Positions 42,948-50,305 of a stretch of 64,000 nt of DNA are shown piece after piece. Location of the stretch: positions 14,566 through 78,565 of the forward strand of contig DETV01000038.1 in assembly GCA_002361775.1 (NCBI GenBank). The letters are read 5' to 3'. Position 1 is the first letter of the stretch. Each line of letters begins with the position of its first letter. Both the position numbers and the translations under genes were made by a program. The notes beneath the pieces were generated by a model. The model searched no databases, was not told the DNA's origin, and saw only the letters and a program-made list of their open reading frames with translations. Origin of the DNA: Eubacterium sp. UBA3279. GTDB lineage: Bacteria; Bacillota; Clostridia; Lachnospirales; Lachnospiraceae.

Positions 42948-43105
42948 TGAGAACAGAAGAAGTTCATCACAAGGCTCCTTTATCTTTAGGAGGAACCCAT
43001 GAGAGAAGCAACCTCATTGCTTTGTGCAAGTCGTGCCATGCAAGGATTCATGCAGAGAACGGAGATCGGTTTAAGAAAAATCAGGAATATATCTACAAAA
43101 AATAA
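42947..43105 (+). pseudogene. HNH endonuclease C-terminal remnant
   Basis: The frame from GTG 42947, which overlaps the recombinase stop, encodes 'EEVHHKAPLSLGGTHERSNL' and then 'CKSCHARIHAE', ending at TAA 43103-43105. This is the H-N-H core with the second zinc CxxC; the first CxxC and the N-terminus are missing. Such small HNH nucleases lie beside phage terminase genes. The recombinase fragment appears joined to it by deletion, so both are remnants of a lost prophage or integrative element. Confidence 0.75.
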
Positions 43106-43111
43106 CTAAAA

Positions 43112-43159
43112 TTTTGGTATTATATATATCAAAAATGAAAAAATAGTAGTATAATACTA
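43112..43159 (+). promoter_or_regulatory. Promoter and palindromic operators of the XRE/ImmA/PIN operon
   Basis: TAGTATAATACTA (43147-43159) is a palindrome around one base and contains the -10 box TATAAT (43150-43155). Just upstream TTTTGGTAT and ATATCAAAA form a second imperfect inverted repeat. Such paired sites at the promoter suit autorepression by the XRE protein. Confidence 0.55.
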
Positions 43160-43231
43160 GAAAGAACTTGATGCGATTTGGTATTTATAGTATCATATAT
43201 TTCAATGTTTATTTTGGAAGGAGAAATTGTC

Positions 43232-43579
43232 ATGAAACGTATGTCTCAGGAGAAGATGGTTGCAATCGTAAAACAACTGAGAAAAACAAAAAACTTGACT
43301 CAAGAACAATTAAGCGCAGAAACTGGAATTAATAGGCAGATGATAGGTAGATTAGAGAATAGCGAATATATGCCTTCGATTTCTCAATTGGAGAAATTAG
43401 CTGAAATACTTGGATTTGATATTACTGATTTATATGTAGAAAATGAACCTATGGTATATACCGCTTATCGTAGTTCTAGTATGTCAAAAGAGGAAAAAGA
43501 AGGAGTTGATCACATATTTGAAATGATGATGGCTTCTAAACAGCAGCTTCTTTTGAGAAAGGCGATGTTGAATGAGTAA
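43232..43579 (+). CDS. XRE-family regulator (antitoxin-like)
   Basis: 115 residues from ATG 43232, which has GGAAGGAG upstream; an earlier ATG at 43178 lacks one. A helix-turn-helix covers about 12-65 ('KNLTQEQLSAETGINRQMIG', 'LEKLAEILGFDITDLY'). The C-terminal 40 residues are helical and may contact the ImmA partner. It would bind the palindromes at its own promoter. Its stop overlaps the next start by 8 bases. Base composition is clearly more AT-rich than in the flanking housekeeping genes, which suggests transfer. Confidence 0.88.
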   Translation: MKRMSQEKMVAIVKQLRKTKNLTQEQLSAETGINRQMIGRLENSEYMPSISQLEKLAEILGFDITDLYVENEPMVYTAYRSSSMSKEEKEGVDHIFEMMMASKQQLLLRKAMLNE

Positions 43580-44444
43580 AAGTAATGCTATTGTATTAAA
43601 TGAAAAGCAAATATACGAAGTGAAAGGTCTGGCCTCTGATACCAGACAATCTTTTGGGGTTCATCCTAATATTCCTATTGGAAATGATATTAAGCTGCTT
43701 TTGGAAAAAAATGACATTTTATTATGTGAATACCCATTTTCTGATACAGATGGAACGCACACTTATGGTAATATTACTTGGTTTAAAACGGATAATGAAA
43801 CTATTACGTTTATTGGATTAAATACATCAAGCTTTTATGACGAGCAGATATTTGCTATTGCACATGAAATATATCATTATATAACTCAATCAGGAAAAGC
43901 TTATACACCGGATATGGAATATGAGGATACGATTACAGAGAAAAAAGCTGACAGATTTGCGGCTGAATTATTACTGCCGGAAGCGGCGTTAAAAACAGCA
44001 GCGGTAGGAATGCTTGGAAGCTCTGATATGAGAGGAATTCCAGAGACTAGATTATTACGGTTTATCGCCAGAATACAATGCGATTGGTGGCTTCCTTTTC
44101 AAGCAATTATTAACAGATTGTATGAAGAAGGCTTTATTGACGAAAGTCAATATGAGAAACTGTACGAAATAGATTGTCGAAGTGAAGATGGAATGTACAG
44201 AAGACTCTTAAAAAATATTGATGCTGAGATATCGGAACTTTTAAACAAAAAAACAAAAACAGTGGGTGTTTCTAATAAGGTTGTAGAAACGATTATCAGC
44301 AATTATGAGGATGGTTTTATTGATGACGATGAATTCGTTAGTACATTAGCCATGTTTGATAAAAAACCAGAAGATTTTGGCTTTGATATGGTAATAGAGT
44401 TAGATGAAGACTTGATGGATTTCCTGGAAAGCGAGGAAGATTAA
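43572..44444 (+). CDS. ImmA/IrrE-family metalloprotease
   Basis: 290 residues. The zinc motif HEIYH is at about H98-H102, and a further acidic block 'EKKADRFAAELLLP' downstream gives the third ligand and the typical FAAELLLP helix. Enzymes of this family cleave partner XRE repressors in mobile elements (ImmA-ImmR) or act as stress switches. A C-terminal extension of about 120 residues is rich in acidic residues and has no match I know. Coupled by overlap with the XRE gene before and the PIN-like gene after. Confidence 0.92.
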   Translation: MSKSNAIVLNEKQIYEVKGLASDTRQSFGVHPNIPIGNDIKLLLEKNDILLCEYPFSDTDGTHTYGNITWFKTDNETITFIGLNTSSFYDEQIFAIAHEIYHYITQSGKAYTPDMEYEDTITEKKADRFAAELLLPEAALKTAAVGMLGSSDMRGIPETRLLRFIARIQCDWWLPFQAIINRLYEEGFIDESQYEKLYEIDCRSEDGMYRRLLKNIDAEISELLNKKTKTVGVSNKVVETIISNYEDGFIDDDEFVSTLAMFDKKPEDFGFDMVIELDEDLMDFLESEED

Positions 44445-45145
44445 TGAAGGTAGACACAAAAGAGATCAATCCTGCCTTCCTGAGTATCATACAAAATCCG
44501 AGTCAAAAAGTATTTTTGGATGCAAATTTCTTTATTCCACCAGATAAGAGTAAAGTCGCAAAGGTAAAGGCCTATTCATTGACTGATTTTAAAGAATGCT
44601 GGCTTATTCCGTTGCTAAATGAATTCAGTGGTCTGGTAATACATGAATCAGTATATGATGAATTAGTTGCTGATGGTGTGAAAAGCTACACAGATGAACA
44701 GGTGAACTGTAATCCTTCTAAAATTAAGATTCATTACGATTCAGAGTTAAGCAGCGCGGAAGAAGCTTTGAGAAACACTTATATGAATAAAATTGCTGTT
44801 CATTCTTTATATAATCCGACAAGAGATAATGCTAAGGATAGAGGAGAAGTAAGATCGTTATCCTTTATGGCTGTTAAACAGTATCTGTTTTTTGCAGCGA
44901 ATGATGCATTACCGGTTAGGTTGATTAAAAATGCTGCTGAATTAGATACGGGATTAGATGATATGCAGATTGTTCAAATGTATGAACTAATATATTATTT
45001 GTGCAAGACGGAAAAATATGACAAGAAAGCATTAAGGATACTGTATAAGTATCAGTATTATTTGACACCAGGTGATAAACGAACAAATCCCGACTGGGGA
45101 AATTTCATAGAGCAGATGGATGTTCTGTATAATGGAATATTGTAA
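44444..45145 (+). CDS. PIN-like domain protein (DUF4411-like), possible RNase toxin
   Basis: 233 residues; start overlaps the ImmA stop by one base. Acidic residues fall at the spacing expected for a PIN nuclease: D26 in 'VFLDANFFI', E68/E73 in 'IHESVYDEL', D132 and E135 in 'DRGEV', and D154 in 'AANDALP'. PIN domains are metal-dependent RNases common in toxin-antitoxin systems. The order XRE, COG2856 protease, PIN-like protein resembles predicted toxin modules. Assignment rests on the motif pattern only; activity unknown. Cytosolic. Confidence 0.65.
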   Translation: MKVDTKEINPAFLSIIQNPSQKVFLDANFFIPPDKSKVAKVKAYSLTDFKECWLIPLLNEFSGLVIHESVYDELVADGVKSYTDEQVNCNPSKIKIHYDSELSSAEEALRNTYMNKIAVHSLYNPTRDNAKDRGEVRSLSFMAVKQYLFFAANDALPVRLIKNAAELDTGLDDMQIVQMYELIYYLCKTEKYDKKALRILYKYQYYLTPGDKRTNPDWGNFIEQMDVLYNGIL

Positions 45146-45181
45146 TTATGTGAAAGGATCATGCAAAAGTTTCCATATCCC

Positions 45182-45210
45182 TCGACTTTTTTGTTATGTA
45201 GAGGTATAAT
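45182..45210 (+). promoter_or_regulatory. Promoter of the insertion sequence
   Basis: TCGACT (45182-45187), a 17-base spacer and TATAAT (45205-45210). Confidence 0.6.
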
Positions 45211-45257
45211 GTCTATATAGTATAGGTATATGCCACCTATACAGAAAGGGGGACATT

Positions 45258-45836
45258 ATGCCAACAGAAAAAAAATATCCGGATTGGGTACAGGAACAAC
45301 GAACACGGGGAACTACAGTGAAAAAGAAAGGGGATACCTATTATCTCTATAAGCGGACATCCAGGCGTGTCCCCGGAAAGAAATATCCCCAGCCGGTAGA
45401 TACCTATATCGGTATCATCACGCCGGGAGGGGTCATAAAAAGCGGAAAGAAAAAAATATCCCTTGGTGGGATCGAAGTGAAGGAATACGGATTTTCCCAG
45501 GCAGTATGGCAGCTCTGCCCGGAGGGGTGGAAAAAGCCCCTTGGAGATGACTGGGAGGATGTCCTTTCCATCATCCTGTGGAAGTGGTCACCGGAAACTT
45601 ACCTTACAAAAGAAAGGAAGCTGAAGCCGGAACAGGATTTCCATTATCAGCTTAATGCCCAGGCCTCATCCCTGAACAGGCGTATGTATAAGGAACACGG
45701 GGTGGGGCTGCAGGAACTACAGGTGCTGAAAAGCATTTACCTGCTGTACATTGGAAAAGAAATGGCGGTATCAAAGATCAGCCCGGAACAGGAACAGCTG
45801 CTGGGAAAAACAGGGGTGGATCTTTTCATGTGCTGA
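45258..45836 (+). CDS. Accessory protein of the ISAs1-like element
   Basis: 192 residues; GAAAGGGGG lies upstream. The basic N-terminal part 'YYLYKRTSRRVPGKKYPQPV' followed by 'YIGIITPGGVI' resembles the leading region of IS1634/IS4-type transposases, not ISAs1 itself. It may bind DNA ends. The last 28 codons overlap the open frame of the transposase, which lies in the +1 phase. The ATG TGC TGA at its end may allow stop-and-restart. A fused product through frameshifting would need +1 or -2, which is unusual, so coupling or a sequence change is more likely. Confidence 0.65.
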   Translation: MPTEKKYPDWVQEQRTRGTTVKKKGDTYYLYKRTSRRVPGKKYPQPVDTYIGIITPGGVIKSGKKKISLGGIEVKEYGFSQAVWQLCPEGWKKPLGDDWEDVLSIILWKWSPETYLTKERKLKPEQDFHYQLNAQASSLNRRMYKEHGVGLQELQVLKSIYLLYIGKEMAVSKISPEQEQLLGKTGVDLFMC

Positions 45837-45861
45837 AAACAGATTCCAGACAAAGCCGCTT

Positions 45862-47121
45862 GTGGAATATATGAGAGCCGTGCCGGATCCCAGATGTGGC
45901 CGGGAAACAAAACACGACCATGCGGAAACGCTGGTATGTCTTGTGGCCGGTTTCCTTGCAGGCAAGACGACCATACGAAGGAGCCTGAAATGGTGTGAAA
46001 AGCATTTGGAAGAATTGAGGGAATATCTTCCGTTAAAGAATGGCATCGCCTCCCCTTCTACGGTATGCCGGCTTCTGTCAGGGATTGACGAGGAACTGTT
46101 TGCGCTGGAATTCATGGAATGGATCGGGGAGATTGTGGATACAAAAGGAATCCATCTTGCGGTTGATGGGAAGGCACTGCGGGCGGGAATGGAGAAAGTG
46201 AAGGATTTCCGTGTGCCGATGATTTTGAATGCGGTCGATGTGGTAACGGGACTAGTGGTGGCACAGATGCCCATAAAGAATAAAGAGTGTGAGATCAAAG
46301 CGATACCGGAACTGTTGAAACTGTTGGGTATCCAGGGAAGTATTGTCACGACAGACGCAGACGGAACCCAGACGCAGATCATGGAGCAGATTGTGTCCCA
46401 GGAAGGGCATTTTGTGCTAATGGTCAAAAAGAACCAGCCTCAGTCTTATGAGGAGATTGTGAAGTATTTCGGGGAAATGTCAGAAGACAAAAAAAGGATG
46501 AAAGAAAACGAAACCTACAAACCAAGATACCCCAGGATGCAGGAGAAATATGAAGAAATAAGCCAGAAGGAGAGAAACCGTGACAGAGAGGAATACCGGT
46601 GGTACAGCGTATGCACGGAATGCAGTCTCCTGACAAAGGCGCAGAAAGAATGGCCCTTTGTAAAAACAGTAGGATTAGCCAGACAGATACGGATACCGGT
46701 AGAAAGGGACGAGCAGAGAAACGACATGACACCGGATATAAAAACATTTCTGGAAAAGGGCTCAAGGCGGAGGCCGAAACCAATCCGGGAGGAAGAAACA
46801 GGAAAAGATATCCAGGAAACAGGGATGATCTCGGACATGGAACTGTCGGCGGAAGAAATGGGGCGGATAAAAAGGGAACACTGGGCGGTTGAAAACCGTC
46901 TGCACCATGTGCTGGACGACACATTCCGTGAAGACAGGTCACCGGCAAAGAAATCAAAGCACAATCTGGGGCTGATCAGGAAGTTTGCCTATAATATCTT
47001 GCGGATAGCCATACTGTCCGGCGACTGTGCGGAACTCATAACAGAAGCCATGGATGATTTCAGCGATGACCCTTTTTTGAGAAAGAAATATGTCTTCAGC
47101 GGAATTGACAGTTTTTATTGA
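45862..47121 (+). CDS. ISAs1 family transposase
   Basis: About 420 residues. The DDE catalytic set is visible: Asp in 'HLAVDGKALR', Asp in 'IVTTDADGTQ' and Glu in 'REHWAVENRLHHVLDD'. The N-terminus 'LVEYMRAVPDPRCGRETKH' is typical of the family. The start is unsure: GTG 45862 and ATG 45871 both lack a ribosome site, and the frame is open further 5', overlapping the accessory gene. Expression may depend on coupling to that gene. The frame itself is intact, so the element may still be active. Confidence 0.9.
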   Translation: MEYMRAVPDPRCGRETKHDHAETLVCLVAGFLAGKTTIRRSLKWCEKHLEELREYLPLKNGIASPSTVCRLLSGIDEELFALEFMEWIGEIVDTKGIHLAVDGKALRAGMEKVKDFRVPMILNAVDVVTGLVVAQMPIKNKECEIKAIPELLKLLGIQGSIVTTDADGTQTQIMEQIVSQEGHFVLMVKKNQPQSYEEIVKYFGEMSEDKKRMKENETYKPRYPRMQEKYEEISQKERNRDREEYRWYSVCTECSLLTKAQKEWPFVKTVGLARQIRIPVERDEQRNDMTPDIKTFLEKGSRRRPKPIREEETGKDIQETGMISDMELSAEEMGRIKREHWAVENRLHHVLDDTFREDRSPAKKSKHNLGLIRKFAYNILRIAILSGDCAELITEAMDDFSDDPFLRKKYVFSGIDSFY

Positions 47122-47332
47122 TGTAAAAATAGTATACAGGATTTGAAAAAAAGTGTAAATAAGACAGAGGGGAAATTTTGCTCTTTTTTACCGAAGTGTG
47201 AATCTGGTAAGGGAGAAAAAATGTCAGGGAAGTCACCCAGGCCGGATTTTGGATGGACTGACTACAGGTTCAAAATAAATGATGATTTTGGGATGCTTCA
47301 TGAAACAACCCTGCATAGGTTTGTTGTACGAC

Positions 47333-47361
47333 TTGTTTAAGAATGAAAAAAAATGTATAAT
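47333..47361 (+). promoter_or_regulatory. Promoter of the LCP gene
   Basis: TTGTTT (47333-47338), a 17-base spacer and TATAAT (47356-47361), just outside the insertion sequence. Confidence 0.65.
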
Positions 47362-47411
47362 AGGCGTTGTATCTGATTAATTATGTATTAAAAACAGGTA
47401 AGGTAATACAA

Positions 47412-48485
47412 ATGGAAAAAAAGAACACAAAGAAAAAGAAGATTATTATCGGGTTGGTTTCTGTAATTTTGTTTCTGCTTGTTGTATTGGGAGTTACCGT
47501 ATATGCCATCACCCACAGTTTTTATAAGGCGAGTAATTATACTGCGGATGAAGATGCCATGAAAGATTATACTAATACAAAAGAAGAAATCGATGAAGTG
47601 CATCCTGATGATGCGACAGGAGAAGAACTCACAGAAGAAGAACAGAAAGAGTTGGATTCTAAGCTGGCGGAAGCTTCCGATGGAAAGTCAGTTATGGATG
47701 ATGAAGATGTTTATAATGTCTTGTTGATTGGTGTTGATCGTCGGGATAAGTCCTGGGCAGGAAATTCCGACAGTATGATTCTCATGTCGCTGAATCATAA
47801 AAAAGAGCAGATCAGTATGATTTCTCTGATGAGGGACACCTATGTAAATATTCCGGGGATCGGTATGAGAAAGCTGAATGCTGCCCATGCCAATGGAGCC
47901 GGTCCTTTGCTGATTGAAACGGTATCAGAAAACTATAAAGTAAAAGTTGATAGGTATGCTTCTGTTGATTTCACCAGTATGATTCAGATTATTGACGCAG
48001 TAGGCGGTGTGGAACTTTCTCTTTCTTCGGAAGAAGTGCGGGTGGCAAACGGCTATATCACTGATATGTGTAATCTGCAAAAAAAAGATCCGGAGAAGAA
48101 TTTGATTCCTAAAGAGGGAACAAGAAATTATTCCGGTATGCAGGCAGTGGCATATGCCAGAATCCGGTATGTGGGACATGCGGATTATCAGAGAACAGAA
48201 CGTCAGAGAACGGTTTTAACCCAGGTATTTGAAAAGTTGAAGAATATGAGGTTGAATGAATTATATGATTTTGTGGAGGAGGTATTGCCTCTGGTAACGC
48301 ATAATATCCCCGAGGATGAGATGTGGGATATGCTGGCAAAATCCCCGTCATTTTTCAAATACAAGTTGGTGAAAGATCGGATTCCCTATGACGATATGTA
48401 TAAAGTAATTTATGTGAAGAAACAGGATATGTTAGTTCCTGATTGGGATGCTACCATTGATAAATTACATGAAACATTGTATTAA
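47412..48485 (+). CDS. LytR-CpsA-Psr (LCP) family glycopolymer ligase
   Basis: 357 residues from ATG 47412. A lysine-rich cytosolic tail and one membrane helix (about 13-35) are followed by an acidic linker and the LCP domain: 'VLLIGVDRRDKSWAGNSDSM', 'ISLMRDTYVNIPG' with the key Arg and Asp, 'KLNAAHANGAGPLLIE' and 'QAVAYARIRYVGHADYQRTERQR'. LCP enzymes transfer lipid-linked polymers such as teichoic acid or capsule to peptidoglycan outside the membrane. The genes that follow make sugar phosphates and CDP-choline, consistent with a decorated wall polymer. Confidence 0.93.
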   Translation: MEKKNTKKKKIIIGLVSVILFLLVVLGVTVYAITHSFYKASNYTADEDAMKDYTNTKEEIDEVHPDDATGEELTEEEQKELDSKLAEASDGKSVMDDEDVYNVLLIGVDRRDKSWAGNSDSMILMSLNHKKEQISMISLMRDTYVNIPGIGMRKLNAAHANGAGPLLIETVSENYKVKVDRYASVDFTSMIQIIDAVGGVELSLSSEEVRVANGYITDMCNLQKKDPEKNLIPKEGTRNYSGMQAVAYARIRYVGHADYQRTERQRTVLTQVFEKLKNMRLNELYDFVEEVLPLVTHNIPEDEMWDMLAKSPSFFKYKLVKDRIPYDDMYKVIYVKKQDMLVPDWDATIDKLHETLY

Positions 48486-48518
48486 AGAACGGGACAGGAA
48501 GAAAGGAATAAGAAAAAC

Positions 48519-50141
48519 ATGAAAAACTTATTGATTTTAGGCGCCGGCGGTTTCGGCCAGATGGTAAAGGAGACAGCCCTGATGCTGGGATATGAGCAGG
48601 TTGTTTTCCTGGATGATGCAGCAAAGAGAGCAGATGTGGTGGGAAAATGTTGTGATTATGTGATCAAGCACCGGGAGTATCCGGTGGCAGTTGCGGCTTT
48701 TGGAAATAATAAGACCCGCCTTTACTGGACAGATAAATTGATGGAAGAGGGTTATGAGGTTCCGGCTATTGTTCATCCTTCTGCTGTGGTAAGCCCCAGT
48801 GCAGTGATTGAGCAGGGATGTTTTATTATGCAAAGAGCAGTGGTAAATACCAATACCAGAATTGAACGGGCGGCGCTTATTAACAGTGGTGCAGTAGTAG
48901 ATCATGATTCGGTGGTTGGTTATGGGGCTCATGTATGTCTGGGAAGTATTGTGAAAGCAAACTGTACCATTGAACCGGGAAAGAAAGTGGAGGCAGGAGA
49001 AGTGATTTTTTCCACCAGAAGAAAGATTGAGGGAGCAGACAGTCGTTCTTTGGAGGATGCAGTCTATGCTTTTGGCTTTGGCCCTCAGTGCAGTTATGTA
49101 AAACCCTTTGGAGAGGGGCATATCAATGAGACTTACGCGGTATATATGCCGGACGAAGATGGAACAGATAAGCCCTTTTATGTGCTTCAGCGGGTAAATA
49201 TTAATGTATTTAAGAATCCAGCCCAGGTAATGGAAAATATTTTCGGTGTGACCGAGTATTTGCGTGATGTGATCCGCCAGGAAGGGGGAGATCTTGACAG
49301 AGAAACTCTTTCCTATATTAAAACAAAGAGCGGAGATGCGTATTTTGAGGATGATGAAGGTCAGCCATGGCGTTGTCTGAATTATGTGGAGAATTCTGTC
49401 TGTTATCAGTTTGTGGAGAGACCGGAGCAGTTTTATCAGTCTGCAAAGAGTTTTGGTCATTTCTTAAAGCAGTTGGGAGATTATCCTGCAGAGAGTCTTC
49501 ATGAGACGATTCCTCAGTTTCATGATACAGTAAAGAGGTATAATGATTTTGCTGCTGCAGTGACGAAGGATGTGAAAAATCGCGCCCGTCTGTGCCGTCC
49601 GGAGATTGAATTTGCCCTGGCTCGCAAAGAAGACGCCGGCGCATTGATGAAACAGTTGCAGGAAGGACTTCTTCCTCTTCGAGTTACTCACAATGACACC
49701 AAGCTGAATAATATTTTGTTTGATGCGGATACGGGAAAGGGACTTTGTATCATTGATCTGGATACTATTATGCCCGGATTGGCAGCGAATGATTTCGGTG
49801 ATTCTATTCGTTTTGGAGCTTCTACGGCGGAGGAAGATGAGCAGGATCTGAATAAAGTACATTTTGACATTGATCTCTATGAACTTTATGTAAAGGGATA
49901 TCTGGAGATGGCAAAGGAGGTCCTTACTCCGGCAGAGATCGACAGTCTTCCCTGGGGAGCAAGACTGATGACGTATGAGTGTGGAATCCGTTTTCTGATG
50001 GATTATCTGCAGGGGGATGTATACTTTAAGACAGCATATCCGGAACATAATCTGGTGCGTGCCAGAACTCAGTTCCGTTTGGTAAAAGAGATGGAAGAGC
50101 AGTTTGACCAGATGTATGAGATTTTGAAAAAGTATAGATAA
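48519..50141 (+). CDS. Fusion of PglD/NeuD-like acetyltransferase and NahK-like sugar kinase
   Basis: 540 residues. Residues 1-175: a nucleotide-binding start 'LLILGAGGFGQMVKETA' and hexapeptide repeats with the catalytic His in 'NSGAVVDHDSVVG', as in sialic-acid or bacillosamine O/N-acetyltransferases. Residues 180-540: an aminoglycoside-phosphotransferase-like kinase with 'GEGHINETYAV', 'RVTHNDTKLNNILFD' (His391-Asn392-Asp393) and 'CIIDLDTIMPG', matching N-acetylhexosamine 1-kinases. Such kinases make HexNAc-1-phosphate from free sugar. The pairing in one chain is unusual. It lies 33 bases after the LCP gene. Confidence 0.82.
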   Translation: MKNLLILGAGGFGQMVKETALMLGYEQVVFLDDAAKRADVVGKCCDYVIKHREYPVAVAAFGNNKTRLYWTDKLMEEGYEVPAIVHPSAVVSPSAVIEQGCFIMQRAVVNTNTRIERAALINSGAVVDHDSVVGYGAHVCLGSIVKANCTIEPGKKVEAGEVIFSTRRKIEGADSRSLEDAVYAFGFGPQCSYVKPFGEGHINETYAVYMPDEDGTDKPFYVLQRVNINVFKNPAQVMENIFGVTEYLRDVIRQEGGDLDRETLSYIKTKSGDAYFEDDEGQPWRCLNYVENSVCYQFVERPEQFYQSAKSFGHFLKQLGDYPAESLHETIPQFHDTVKRYNDFAAAVTKDVKNRARLCRPEIEFALARKEDAGALMKQLQEGLLPLRVTHNDTKLNNILFDADTGKGLCIIDLDTIMPGLAANDFGDSIRFGASTAEEDEQDLNKVHFDIDLYELYVKGYLEMAKEVLTPAEIDSLPWGARLMTYECGIRFLMDYLQGDVYFKTAYPEHNLVRARTQFRLVKEMEEQFDQMYEILKKYR

Positions 50142-50158
50142 GTTGTATTATTGGCAAG

Positions 50159-50195
50159 AGCGCGGAAAAATGGTGAATTTTTCCGCGTTTTTGTG
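50159..50195 (+). terminator. Terminator after the fusion kinase gene
   Basis: GCGCGGAAAAAT pairs with ATTTTTCCGCGT, followed by TTTTTG. Confidence 0.85.
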
Positions 50196-50247
50196 TTTCT
50201 GATGAAAGGAGACGGCTCCAAAGGGGGTAGGGAATTTTAATAAATTG

Positions 50248-50287
50248 TTGACATCCATAATTCACTCTGCTACAATGTTCATGAACA
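50248..50287 (+). promoter_or_regulatory. Promoter and palindromic operator of the choline activation gene
   Basis: TTGACA (50248-50253), a 17-base spacer and TACAAT (50271-50276). The perfect palindrome TGTTCATGAACA (50276-50287) covers the expected transcript start and is a clear operator candidate. The encoded protein carries its own winged helix, so autoregulation is possible. Confidence 0.7.
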
Positions 50288-50305
50288 AGATAGGAGTGAA
50301 AGAAC

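Larger units (their letters stand above)
45158..47313 (+). mobile_element. ISAs1-like insertion sequence (ends not resolved)
   Basis: Holds an accessory frame and an ISAs1-type transposase. Ends are uncertain. GCAAAAGTTTCC near 45162 and GGGAAATTTTGC near 47174 are weakly inverted and could be ends of a 2.0-kb element. Alternatively the CATGAAACAACCCTG word ending at 47313 looks like a right end, but no matching left copy is seen. No target duplication was found. A hairpin TATAGGT/ACCTATA near 45225-45245 lies before the first frame. 47122-47332 has no gene I can support. Confidence 0.7.

Noticed and set aside
45771..46427. Minus-strand frame of 218 codons inside the insertion sequence
   Set aside because: Opposite the catalytic part of the transposase and rich in serine; a shadow.
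47143..47340. Small gene of 65 codons after the transposase
   Set aside because: No ribosome site, odd composition, and it spans the unresolved end of the insertion sequence.
48537..49460. Long open frame on the minus strand (307 codons)
   Set aside because: Shadow of the acetyltransferase-kinase fusion; no recognisable domain.
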